A stretch of DNA of 64,000 nucleotides from Dactylorhiza incarnata (lineage: Eukaryota; Streptophyta; Magnoliopsida; Asparagales; Orchidaceae), in assembly GCA_033032865.1 (NCBI GenBank), contig JAWHQI010000273.1, positions 496,001 to 560,000 of the forward strand. Reading direction: 5' to 3'. Numbering within the stretch: the first letter of the stretch is position 1; each line of letters opens with the position of its first letter. Positions 41,537-52,632 of this stretch are shown in pieces. Position numbers and translations under genes: made by a program. The notes beneath the pieces are model-generated. The model ran no database searches. It was not told the DNA's origin and worked only from the letters and a program-made list of their open reading frames with translations.

Positions 41537-43453
41537 CTAGTTCTCGATGACTGCCTTTATTACTACAGCATCATCGAAAGGGTTTGCATTCGGGGGAAGG
41601 TCTTCTTGGCCAAAAGTAACGACCGACCTTTCTGGGGCGGAAGTGGAGGCGGCCGCCACTTCTTGTTTGGAGATTCTTCCAATGATGGATTTTCGAGAGG
41701 ATTCTGGCCCTGCTCCACCATGGATACAGTAGACGTTGCCGAGGGGACCAACATCATTTACTTCTACACATTCTGTGACAGGATGTATATCCCCATAACA
41801 ACCTGCCTCTTCCACGTCAGCACATTCCCAGGTCACTTCGACCGCTTCCTTCTTCTTTTCGGTTCGGGGCTCAGCAGGTGTGTCCTTATGGACCAGTCCT
41901 CGGAGCTTCCCTTCCCTTAGAAGCTTTTCTACCAGGAAGCGAAGGGCTCGACAATCTTCCGTCAGATGACCTGCTTCCTTTTGATAATCACAATAAAGAT
42001 TCGGATTTCGGCTGTGAACATCCGATCTCATAGGAGCGGGTTTTTTAAAGTCAGGTCTCTTTTGGAAAATTTGGACTACTTCGTCCATGGAAATATTCAG
42101 AGAAGTGAATGATTCTTGCGAATCATCATATTGGATGGATGGGGAAGTCGAGGATGGCTGCGCAGTATATTGTGGCAGATATACCGGCATGGCCTGTGGA
42201 ATGGCCATGGATGGAGCGGGTGCGATGGCCAACGGTGGTTTCTGATCTTGAAACCGCTGATGGCCAATGAATGGTTGCTTGTGCTTGTAGTTCCTCCCCC
42301 TTTGAGCTCGGGGTTCGAAATAAGACGGAGCGGATGATTGGTAAGTAGGGAGTGAGTAAGGTTGACCTTGATCATTTAGAAGCCTAGCCACATACCCAGG
42401 GTTAGTCTTTTCACCCCTGATAAACATATTGGCCATACTTATCAATTCCTGATAAGTTCGAGGTTCTCTTATGGTGGCTTCAAATTTTAGAGGGCCTTCC
42501 CTCAGCCCATTCATCAGAGCTACCCTGTATAGCTCTGGATCCACATTTTGGATCTCCATTATTTCTTTTTGGAAACGGTCGACAAACCTGGCCCAGGTCT
42601 CGTCCTCCCGCTGCTTAATATCAAAGAGGGTCGCCGGGCCGCTCTTTCTCTTCTTTGAGGTAGAGAATCTAAGCAAAAATTCTCTATGCAGCTCAGCAAA
42701 GCAGCTGATTGACCTTGGATTCAAACCATAAAACCATTCTCTTGCTTGCCCCTCAAAGGATGTCACAAGAAGTTTGCATTTGATAGCATCGGTCAGGGTT
42801 CTTAGTGCTATGGCTGACTCAAAAGCTTGAAGATGAAGGGCTGGATCAGCTTCTCCACTATAGGCTGCCAGACATGGCTCTCTGAAGCCATTCGGAGCTG
42901 GCTCGCTCCGAATGTAATCCACGAACGGGGAGGTTTCTTCCATATCCTCATACAGAGGAGGAACATTGTAATAAGCCATCTGACTCATTGTGACCTGAGG
43001 ATAAGCCTCCCGACCTGCGGCGGCTTGAGGATAAACCGCCTGATAGGAAGATCTGGCAGCGGCTTCTGGCGGACAAGCCGCCGGGTTGGACAGGCGGGCT
43101 TCCTGAAAAGTCGCTTCCTGGAAATCCAAAATCCGAGCAGGCGTGTTCTGGGCGGCTTCCTGGTAATACCCTTGTCGTGCGGCAAACTCTCCCTGAGCCG
43201 ACTGGCAAGCTGCGGCTTGTGGAAGCGGGTACGGAGGGGGAGGAGGAAGGACTGGAGTGGCCGCTTGGTTAACCGTGACTTGGGGAACTAGTCGCTCGGT
43301 TAACACGGCCAAGGCTTGGCTGATCGCCTCCAGGCGCTGGTCAGTCGCCTTTTGAGTCCGCTAGGCTTCACGCTTGCTTTCTTCCAGAGCCTCCCATAGT
43401 GAATCCTCACTATGGTCAGAGCAATCTCTAGGAGGGAAATGGCGGTCTGACAT
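41537..43453 (-). pseudogene. Tat-1 Gag with one early stop
   Basis: The ATG at 43453-43451 (MSDRHFPPRDCSDHSEDSL) is the likely start, 50 bases inside the LTR; an in-frame TAG at 43363-43361 follows after 30 codons, and the rest (590 codons) is open. The N-terminal part is Ala/Gln/Pro-rich. The capsid region has LHLQAFESAIALR, AREWFYGLNPRSI and RFVDRFQKEIMEI. A zinc knuckle-like CDYQKEAGHLTEDCRAL is near 41985. It continues in frame toward protease. Confidence 0.82.
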
Positions 43454-43502
43454 TTCTTTGAAGTTTTCACTGACAACCTGCGATCTGAAGGTCGCGTGTT
43501 TC

Positions 43503-44267
43503 TGTTGAATCCAAAGATGTACCCCCGCGGTTTGCGACTAGAAAAGCGGAGGTTGCGGACTGTCGGTTACTTAGAAAGAAGAGAATGAGACCGCTAGCAG
43601 CGCTCGAGGCCGAACTTTGCCCGTCACGGCAAATGCCACTCCTGTGACGGGCTTTCCTTTGATTAAAGTGAGAAGGTTACATCGGGTTACAAGCGCAAGC
43701 CGGCCGGTCAAGCAGGTCGCAAGACAGGGAACTCGAGTCCGCAGCTCAAACAAGCGAGCTCCTAGATTCGAGTGTGCATGTCTTGGGAACAGTGCCGCCC
43801 CCTATTTATAGGCTTGGGGGCCTGCCCAAACGGGCAGGGATAAAATAACCGCCTGCCCGGGTAGAGGAGAGTCGGGCAGGCGGTGACGAGATATGAGGGA
43901 AGAGAAAGAGGCCACGCGGTCTGACGGCCTGCACTTCCGATCTGACTTGGCCGGAGGCTTGAAGATGTTATAAACAAGGAGACAGCATAGTCCGAGCGGT
44001 CTCTTGTATGAGGCCGCGACTTGCCCTCCGGGTTTGAGCCTTGATATTCTTCATGATGCAACCCGAGTGGCCTCTGTCTTGAGACCGCAACTTGAGTTCT
44101 TGCCTCGAGCTTTTGACAATCTTGGGAATGGCCAGGAGTGTTACCAGACCGCCCGGATTGACTTTCCTTGGTTAGAAGGCGGCTTCTCTTGGGATTACCC
44201 GACCTGGCCTGTCAAACCGCCCGGCCTGAGAGAGGTTTTGCTTTAGTAGCGGTTTGCCGGGTAAACA
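43503..44267 (-). repeat. Tat-1 5' LTR (765 bp)
   Basis: Second copy of 19682-20444, followed by TSD tacac. On the minus strand the LTR end GGATTCAACA is followed by GAAACACGCGACC, with no TGG primer-binding site within 30 bases. TATAAATA lies at 43810-43803. Confidence 0.9.
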
Positions 44268-44272
44268 TACAC

Positions 44273-44437
44273 ATATATATTTACATATTTATATAGTTCC
44301 TTTTTACATATAAATATATAAATATAAAAATTAGCTAAAACAAATCATTTATTCAATAATTTACATGAAATATGCACAATATTACTTAAAACTATGTTAA
44401 AAACTATATTAAAATACATATAATTTACTATTCATCA
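44273..44437 (-). repeat. Athila 5' LTR, right piece
   Basis: Continues the LTR cut at 19681 and ends TTTACTATTCATCA like the left LTR. Together with 18764-19681 it restores the outer half of the right LTR. Confidence 0.85.
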
Positions 44438-44899
44438 TTGATCGTACAGGTTCGCGGTTGAACTACGCATAGAAGAATTTTGGGAAGTCTATAAATAGAC
44501 CCCCATGGGTACCTTGGGAAGGGGTTGGACTCTCCTCTCCCTCAGGTGTAACTTGTGAGCAAACACTCCCCCCCCCCCCCTCCTCCTCCTTTGCCAGTAA
44601 AGGTTGGAGGCGAGGTGACCCTTAGTGCCCTCCAAGGTACCCAGGCTCAGCATTGGCTTGGGAGGGGAAGTTCTCTATGAGCTTACGGGTGTGTGGTGGG
44701 ACCTTCTCGCTGAAGCTTAAGGGGTTCATTTCTAGTCTCAAGTGTTCTTCAGGGGCAAGGTCTTTCGGTTCTCAGCAACTAGTCAAGAGTTCTAGCTCGG
44801 GTCAAGTAAGGGTTAGTTGCATCCACCTTTTGAACGTCGAGACTGGTTCTCTGGTTTCAACATTAGCCTTTTAATGATCAACCTCCGTCTGATACCAAT
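44438..44899. other. Unassigned segment with TATA box and C-run
   Basis: Contains CTATAAATAG (44488-44497), a C-run near 44566-44580 and CTCC repeats, resembling LTR promoter-R-U5 sequence. Its right end (about 44850-44899) reads as a Sirevirus leader on the minus strand. No coding sequence. The identity of the left part is not known. Confidence 0.4.
44886..44897 (-). other. Primer-binding site (tRNA-iMet type) of Sire-2
   Basis: Minus strand TGGTATCAGACG, two bases after the LTR end CTTTCA, matching the TGGTATCAGAGC pattern of Copia elements with a late mismatch. Confidence 0.75.
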
Positions 44900-46563
44900 T
44901 GAAAGTGCACAGTGTGCCTTTGAGAATCCTCTAGAGGGGGTGAATAGAGATTTAAAATATTTCTATCCTAACTGTGTATCCAATAAAACACACTAAGAAA
45001 TTATGCGCACAAACAACACACAGGCAGAATAATTATTGCAGGAAATAAAAATGCTAAGAAAGAAAATTGGGACAGCACAGAAAAGCACAACACAAACACA
45101 AAAGATTTTATAGAGGTTCCCCAAAATGTGGGTAGTCCTCTCTTCTACCACCTGGTAGGAATGCACCACCTGTGCTTGAGTCTTTTGATAAGGAGACTCC
45201 TAGAACCACTGATCTTTTTATAATGAGATCATGAACCAACCAGATCTTTTGATAAGGTGATCTTGAACCAACCAGATCTTTTGATAAGGAGATCTTGAAC
45301 CACTGAATCCTTTGGAAGAGGGATTCTTAAAACTCTTTTACAGTTGAAGAGAAAGTGCAGAAGGAAAAGAAAGAAAGAGCGAGAATTCTGTTTTCAGAAT
45401 TTTGTGAAACCTTGTGCTTCAGTTTTCACTTTTCTGGATCTGTGAATAATGAATCCTTGCTCTTGATAGTGATGTTTTGCAAGGATTATGAGCTTCAGAT
45501 CCTGTCAGTTTATTCTATTCAAATCTGGCTGCTGTATGATCTTTGATGAAGAGCAGCCTTCTATTTTTACTGTGCTGAGAGAGAGTAGTATTTGTTCTTC
45601 ACTGTCTTTTAGGGTCTGAAGGAAGAAGAAGAAGGAGAACCCTAATCGACAGAATTTGAATGTGTGTATTGTATGCTCTACTTTCTTCTCAGTAATCTTT
45701 TATTTATTATATATCCCTTAATTTGAATTTGTTTCCTCTTTTAGAGTGTGCTGAAAAGGTACTGGCCTGGACAAATTCTCTTCCTTTCCTCATTTGTTCT
45801 CGACCCGTCTGCCAACAGTCTTGATCCTTTCCAAGAAAGCTTTTGTTGTCTTCTTTATTGCTTCTTTATATTCTAGGCAATAAATGAGGCGTTGTAGAAC
45901 GGTCTTCAGTATTGTGAGAAGCCTTGAGAGAGAGATCCAAAATGACAGGTGAAAAGGTTTCCTTTTCAAACGTATTCGATGTTGCGTCGAGTTCTCTTAT
46001 CGACGCACCTTCGAGTTCTTGTAAGAGCAGCTTCGAATTCATTCTTGCTTTGATTGAAGTTTGCTTGTCGACGTTGCGTTGATACCTTATCGACGTAACC
46101 GTCGAGTTGAGAGCTTGACTCTGAACTTCATCATCTGCGTCGAATTGAAGTCGATGTTGCGTCGACTTCAGATGGCTTCGACAGATTCTTTCTTCTGCGT
46201 TGAGTTGAAGTAGAAGTTGCGTCGACTTCTCATGATACTTCGACATGTCCATTTCCTCTATGTCAACATCCTTTCATCGTAGCGTCGACTTGATCTACTT
46301 TGACAGAAGGTTGAGTAGCTTAGACTTCTAGTCTAAGTAGCGTCGACATCAATTAGATGTTACGTTGATTTCTATTCGACGCAATTGTTAACTTAACCCA
46401 AATTCTGCTTGTCTTGATCTGGTCTTGTCACCCTAAGTTAAGTGAGATATCCTAAGACATCTAATCACCATATTACCCTCACTATACAATGGGTAATTAA
46501 ATCCTAAGAGATAAAATCACTTTAGATAATTTGTTAAGTTAAATCAAAGGGATTTTTCCAACA
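44900..46563 (-). repeat. Sirevirus 5' LTR without element body (Sire-2)
   Basis: Plus strand TGAAAGTGCACAG ... TTTTTCCAACA (1664 bp). The minus-strand end has CTATTCACCCCCTCTAGAGG before the primer-binding site. An array of TGCGTCGA(C/A) words lies at 45975-46390, and a TATATAA-like promoter near 45703-45716. Only about 50 bases of leader remain to the left; the body is gone. Confidence 0.75.
45975..46390. repeat. TGCGTCGA motif array in the Sire-2 LTR
   Basis: About ten copies of TTGCGTCGA(C), TAGCGTCGAC and reversed TCGACGCA, in irregular spacing. Confidence 0.8.
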
Positions 46564-49124
46564 GTAAGGAACAACTACACTACCATCACAGAAGCGTTCT
46601 TAACTTATATGAATGCTCATGCAAGCTAATAAGTTAAGATTTCTGTTAATTAACTCATCATATAAAAGAGCTCATACTAATTTATATTATGAGGATCTGC
46701 AATTATAAATGTTGTATTAATGTTATGCAATGTAATTTAATGTAATATGTTATTGTTCATGCAAGTGCAACTTACCCACACAACTGTGTGCACAAACCTT
46801 TTGTTCCTGGTTTTCGGAGATAACTAATCTCTCAGATACTGCATGTGTGGCTACGGAAGTAGTGGATCGGGTTCTCCACTCCTAGGTGGTATGCACACTA
46901 CCAAACCTAGACCTTACGTACGCCTCTATACACGTCCTAGGCGCACCTCTTGAGTTTCTGCGTACTCTTGCTGGAATCCACCAATCATTTATGATCGGAC
47001 GAGGGTTATTATGGATTGTCCTCCAGACCGCAGTAAAACAACTTACTGACCCTCTAAACCACTACACCTCATCAGAGTCAACGTACTTCCATCGGTGTGC
47101 CGACTCGACCAGTACTGAAAACCTGCCACTAATATGCGCATACAAAGTACTACGTCAACCAACCGAGTCTCCAGCTCGCGGGACTAACTAGTCCACCATA
47201 ACCAACTACATCCCTTAACACGGGACGAGATTTACTAGTAGCATTATTGACTACTTAATCTAATTTTGCATAGTGTTTAGTTGTACTTAGAGATTTGAGG
47301 TGACTCTTGGACTTCCCGAGGACTACCCAGTGAAGGGCTCGCAATGGTACTAGGAGGTATGATGAGCTGACATTCCAAACCTCCCTTTCTCAAGATATTT
47401 AAATCTTGTTGGTTACTAGCCTTCTCTAAAGTCCTCTCTCGATGTTACTCTTATTAATCTAGAATAGACTTATAACTCCTTATATATTGTATGTGGTGTA
47501 ACCCCAACTATACTAAACTCTATGCTCCAAGATTACTTCCCGAGGTGCACAATATCATGTTAATGTCCTATAATCATAGTCCTGGTTTTATCAAAAATCC
47601 AAGTGTTAATGATGGTTGAATTTGTAGTACTCATTTTTACTAAATGCAGACCAAGTTCAAATATTGTACAAGACATATGTCTTATGAATCAACTATCAAA
47701 AATTTGTCCAATTGATCTCTAATTTATTCCAGAGGTTCACCATATCATTTAAATTGATTTACAAGATTATCATATATTTATAATTTAATTTGGCCATAAA
47801 TTAATATTTGATAATATATAACATCAACCAAGTTTACACATGAAGTACTGAATTGTGATGTCCAAATGTTTCAAGAAACTTACCAGATGTTTATTATGAC
47901 ATAAAAATAGGCCTAATAGAGAATCATAATTTTCCAAGTTAAAATGACCATTAAAAATCCATAAATATATTTATGGAGAATTTGCAATATTGAACCTGAA
48001 CTTTATTATTTATTCGTCCAAAAATTCCAACAAATTTTCCAGAGATAAATACTACTCTAACAAGTAACTAACCAGAATATTAGAATTTTCAACGTTATTC
48101 TAACCTTGATTATTTCCTAAGTTCGCATGTGAGAAAAATACAAATAAATGCAAAACTCAGAGAAAATGTAGTTCAAATACTCTCAATAAATTTCCAGAGA
48201 TAAATATTACTCTAACATGTGACTTTCCAGAATATTGAAATTTGCCAGGTTAATTTAACCATGATTATTTCCTAAATTCACATGTGAGGTAAATCCAAAT
48301 AAATATAATAATCACAGAAAATGATGTTCAATAATTCTCATTAAATTTCCATGGGTGTGTTATGACCTAATGACACATGTGACAGATATTTTGGATTTTT
48401 CCTAACTGATTTGGTCACAAATATTTCATTAACTTAAATATGTGACAAATGAAATATTTACTTATGCTATAGGAAATCTTATTCCGAAAATTCCCATTAA
48501 TTTTCTAGTGGTTCATTATGCTCTAAGAAATGTCTAGCCAGAGTTCCAGAATTTTCTAAGTTATTTTGATCATAAACATTTCACATATATATATATAAAT
48601 GTGACAAATGCTTCTAATAATATTTCTCCAGAAAAATCATACCAAAAAATTTCCATTAAATTCACAGAGATGTATATTGACCAAACTAACCAAGTGACAG
48701 AGAATTGGATTTTTCCTAAATGATTTAGTAACTTTTATTTCATTCATTTTAAAGTGTGGCATACACATTATAAATGAAATAGTTAGGGAATTTAAGTCCA
48801 TAAATCTCAAATTCTCCAGGGATGATATATTCCATCATAATACATGCATGGTCAAAATCTTATCGACATACAACAAGCCATTTGGGAAAAATACACCAAA
48901 TATACATGTGTGCTAGATGCACGCCATTTCCAAACATGTAAGGTTCATGCAAGTAGAATTCACCCAAACAAAGAAAGCCAAATGGTCCAAATTTTTTACC
49001 AATGGCATATAATGAGCTATATTACAATCTAACAGAGATTTGGGTTACTTTGAGGTTGTTTAGCCTTGTATATCACCTATACATGCTTAATTAAAATTTT
49101 GCATAAACTATATAACAATATTCC

Positions 49125-49921
49125 TAGGCCTGCAAGCGGTTCAGTTTGGGTCGGTTTGTACCTAAACCAAAACCGAACCAACATGCTTCGGTTTTTGAAA
49201 GGTCTGAACCGAACCAAACCAAACTCGGTCGGTTCGATTTGCTGTCGGTTCGGTTTTTATCGGTTTTTTGCGGTTCGGTGACGGTTTTGTACTTCCCTAA
49301 TTACATATTTACACTCTTGTAAATTAAGTGAAGCAAATGTTACGATCGTTCATCATATAGTTACCAAAATATTTAAATTTGTATCAATAAACTATACAAA
49401 TGATAATTAAACACGCAACAATATTTAAAAATATTATAATCATCCCGTCAACATAAACATTATAACCAGAGAAATTATAAACATGCAACAATACCATAGT
49501 TGTCATTCACCGCTTCACGGAAATGAGGCCTGCATGAAATAATAGCTTTATATATATATTTATTAAGTGGCTAAGTGCAAATAAAAGCTAGGTCAGCTGA
49601 CTTGTACATAATTTTAAAGTTAACTCATTTAGTCATTTGTCATTTTGGTTTGACCACTTAAAATTATATATTTATATTAAGTCGAAATGAGACACATCTT
49701 ATATTTATTAAGTGGAAATGAGACGTAAAATTATTATAATATTAGTCGGTTCGGTTTGATCGATTTTTACAACTTGAAAACCGACCCAAGCCGAAATGAC
49801 TTCGGTTTTCACAAGCCCCAAACCGAACCGACATCGAACCGGGCAGCTCTGTTTCACAATCAGTGCGGTTCGGTCGGTTCAGTCGGTTTTGTCGGTTTTT
49901 GGTTTTTGCTCCTCACCCTTA
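49125..49921. mobile_element. hAT-type non-autonomous element (797 bp)
   Basis: Perfect 8-bp TSD aatattcc at 49117-49124 and 49922-49929. Ends are TAGGCCTGCAAGCGG and, on the other strand, TAAGGGTGAGGAGC. Both subterminal regions are packed with CGGTTCGGTT / AACCGAACCG words (49136-49290 and 49745-49905), as in many plant hAT elements. The AT-rich middle encodes no transposase. Confidence 0.8.
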
Positions 49922-49944
49922 AATATTCCCCAAAATTTTTTATT

Positions 49945-52632
49945 TTTGGATGGGAACTCTATTTAGGTACCCTTCATGCATGGCCAAAATTTCAGCCCCA
50001 TGCAATGAGTGTACACTTAGGAATTTACAAAATAAAGTCTAGGGCACCTTTAGGACACACCCTAGCAAAATGGAGATTTTGGTGGTTGTAGGGCACCAAA
50101 TTAAGTGATTCAAAGTTCCTTGGAAAGTTAAAGCCACAAGCTGCTCATCTCCTACCTCTAGCCAACAATTGGGATTATCCTCGGCTGGGACATCTTGGGT
50201 GGAGATTTCCCGGCCATCCACCAGCCTCCACGACCGGCCACCACCATCACAACCTCCATTGAGGTGGTGGTCGTCGATTGGCGGCGACTAGGCGGCCGGA
50301 AGCCGCCTCTCCTGTGATCCCGAGCTAGCAAAAGGGCTCATAAATATCTTGCATTTCTCACATGGAATCGGGCTCAATTGAACCCAACTTCTCTCCTAAA
50401 TGAACTAGAATGCTAGCACAGAGGGAGGGGAGGAGAAACAAACCCTTAATGGGGCCTGTCGTCGGGTATTCATATGGTCGCCCATTGTAGTCTTTGTCTC
50501 CGGAGATCCTTGATCAAAATCGCAATTGTACACCAAATGCACTGATCCAAAGCTCAATTTCCTCTACTCTCCACCTTCTGAAGCTAATGGTTAGGCCCAA
50601 ATGGGCTTTGGGTGGCTTAAACCATGCCATCCGTTATGGAGATTTTGGTCAAGCATATGATGCTCCTCATTATTGCCATTGCTCACACCCACTATTGGAA
50701 TTCGGCTGAGAATGACTAAGGGGATTCAGTGGAGGGCTTGGGAAGAGAAGGGGAGGGCCAAGTGGCACCCAATCCCCCTTTTCCTCTTTATCCTCTCTTG
50801 AAATTGAGGGAAAGTGCAAATTGCCTCACATGCATGTCTCCCCCTTTCAAATTTAGAGGGTAAGTGAGTTAATCTATGCTTGGGCTGTAGAATGGGCCAT
50901 GGGCCAAGTCCCCAACCCATGGGACCTGGGCTTGGCACCCATTTTCCCTCTTTGGGCATAAGTTGACTATGGTTGACTTTAGGGTTGACTTGGTCAATCT
51001 AATGAGTTGAGTTGTACCACATGTTGGTGGTGAGTCATATGACACCACCCAATGTTGGTTGAGCCATGGTGGGGCCTTGATTGGGCTAATTGAATCAATT
51101 AGGTGTGATTTGACCTAAATTAACCTAAGTTTGACTTTGGTTAAATTGGGTAAATTGTTTTACCCAATGTTGGGGCTTCTAGTCAATTAAACCTCTATTA
51201 GGGTTTGGAATGTAGTGGTGGGGTCAATTTGACCATGTGAGGTCTAATTGAGCTAATTTGGGTTGAATTGGGCTATTTTGACCAAGAGTTGACTTTGGTC
51301 AATTCCCGGAAACTGCTTGAGCCCAATTGAATATTTCTGCTCTAATGGTCCACCTTAGAGGTTAGGAAGACATTCGTGGGGTCAATTTGCTCAATTGAAG
51401 CCCTGGGAGAGATCATTGTCGTTGATTGAATTCTCATATAATAACAGTCAACCATGGTTAAACTTAAGCCCAAAGAGGGAAATGAGAGCCCAAGCCAATT
51501 CCAATGGGCTAAAGCCCTCAAGGTCAGCCAAATCAGCAGCCCGAGGGTTAAATTACCCTTCTTACCCGCTGAAATCAGCATGTGGTAAGATGTCAGGGGG
51601 CAAATTTGGAGATGCCCCAATTTTTAAGTAAGGCCAAGAGAGAAATGGGAATATAGGCCACATGGAATCCCCATTCCCCTTCCCAAGCCTTCATTTAACC
51701 TCCTGATCATGCTCTCGGCCCGTTTCCAACTCTCCCCCATGATACCTGGCAGCTAGGAGGAGCAACCGAGGGAAAACCGGGAGCCACTTAATGGCATCCT
51801 TGGTTTAAGCCCTCCTCGGCCCATATTAACCCTCTAGTTAGCTTCAGAAGGTGGAGAACAGTGGAAATCGAGCTTTGGATCAAAGGAATCGGTGGAGAAT
51901 CAAGAAATTGGGTAAGCTCGCCGGAGATGGGAAGAACCATGGCCAAATGGAGAAATGCCGACGATAACCTCCAATCCAGGTTCATTTTTCCTCCCCTCCC
52001 TTTGTGAAAGCATTCTAGTTCATTTAGGAGAGAAATTGGGCTCAATTGAGCCCGATTCCTTGTGAGATTGACGGGAGATTACCGATCTTTTCTCCTTTCT
52101 CGGGATCGCTGGAGAGGCAGATTCCGGCCGTCTTGTCGCCGCCAATTGACGGCCACCACCTCACTGGAGGTGGTGGTGGTGGTGGCCAACCGTGGAGGCC
52201 GATGGTTGGTCGGAAATCACCTGTGAATTCATCCCAGGATGGGCTAATGTGAGTCATTGGCTAGAGGTTGAAGACAACCCAGCCACCCTTGGATCCTGCT
52301 TTACGATTAGTGCGGGAAATGTTTTTATATTCTAAGTTTAGAGTTGATATTAATACAAATTTGTTACACAACAGATGAGATCTTCAAGCTTATACTAGAC
52401 CTACTTAGAGCCAGATCTAGGAAAAGTGTAAAATATCAGTATTGTAGTCTTTGTCTCTACTTTCAAGAGAATTTTAAGTCACCTCAATCGGTGCCCTACA
52501 TCCCCCAGAACCTCTGTTTTTCTGGGAGGTGTCCTAAAGGTGCCATAGGCCTTATTTGGTAGATTCCCAACAAATGGCTCATCCAATGAGGCTAAAATTT
52601 TGGTCGTGCATGAAAGGTACCTAAATAGAGTT
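49945..52632. repeat. Large inverted repeat in the giant-LTR copy
   Basis: The left arm about 49945-50780 is repeated in reverse complement at about 51630-52632. Matching landmarks: AACTCTATTTAGGTACC (49952 and reverse near 52630), CTCCTAAATGAACTAGAATGC (50390s and reverse near 52015-52035), CTCCACCTTCTGAAGCTAA (50569 and reverse near 51838). Arms are imperfect and separated by about 850 bases. Confidence 0.8.

Larger units (their letters stand above)
19682..44267 (-). mobile_element. Complete Tat-lineage Gypsy element with accessory genes (Tat-1), hosting Sire-1
   Basis: LTRs 19682-20444 and 43503-44267 bound it, with TSD tacac at 19677-19681 and 44268-44272. Gag, protease, RT, two RNase H domains and integrase run leftward from 43453 to 37930. 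Between integrase and the left (3') LTR lie tandem repeats and two genes on the opposite strand. The second, archaeal-type RNase H after the normal one is a known mark of the Tat group. LTRs differ at roughly 25-30 positions by hand count. Without the 11.5 kb Sire-1 insert it is about 13 kb. No TGG-starting primer-binding site follows the 5' LTR. Confidence 0.9.
4552..44437 (-). mobile_element. Athila Ty3/Gypsy retrotransposon, split by two nested insertions
   Basis: The coding region (13560-18763) lies on the minus strand in the order gag, protease, RT-RNase H, integrase. LTRs flank it: the left copy (3' LTR) is 4552-5708 plus 11131-11938, and the right copy (5' LTR) is 18764-19681 plus 44273-44437. 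The LTRs end TGAT...ATCA. The left LTR is split by a 5422-bp element and the right by the 24.6 kb Tat-1 element; each carries a target-site duplication. The right LTR and leader have lost the TATA box and primer-binding site by deletion. Gag and RT sequence match the Athila lineage, which is plant-specific. It is the oldest of the nested set. Confidence 0.85.
46564..52632. mobile_element. Second giant-LTR copy, truncated and rearranged
   Basis: Blocks match the 5709-11130 copy in order: CACTACCxAACCTAGACC near 46890 (cf. 6690), CTTGGACTTCCCGAG near 47308 (cf. 7149), CCCTTTCTCAAGA near 47384 (cf. 7229), and the CACCxCC...GAGGTGGTGG region near 50240 (cf. 9795). The first 100 or so bases are missing. 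After about 51620 the sequence turns round and repeats 49945-50780 in reverse. A hAT-type element sits at 49125-49921. AT-rich and non-coding; small reading frames inside are not supported. Confidence 0.65.

Noticed and set aside
46886..47191. 101-aa plus-strand frame
   Set aside because: The matching region in the first giant-LTR copy (6690-7000) does not keep the frame.
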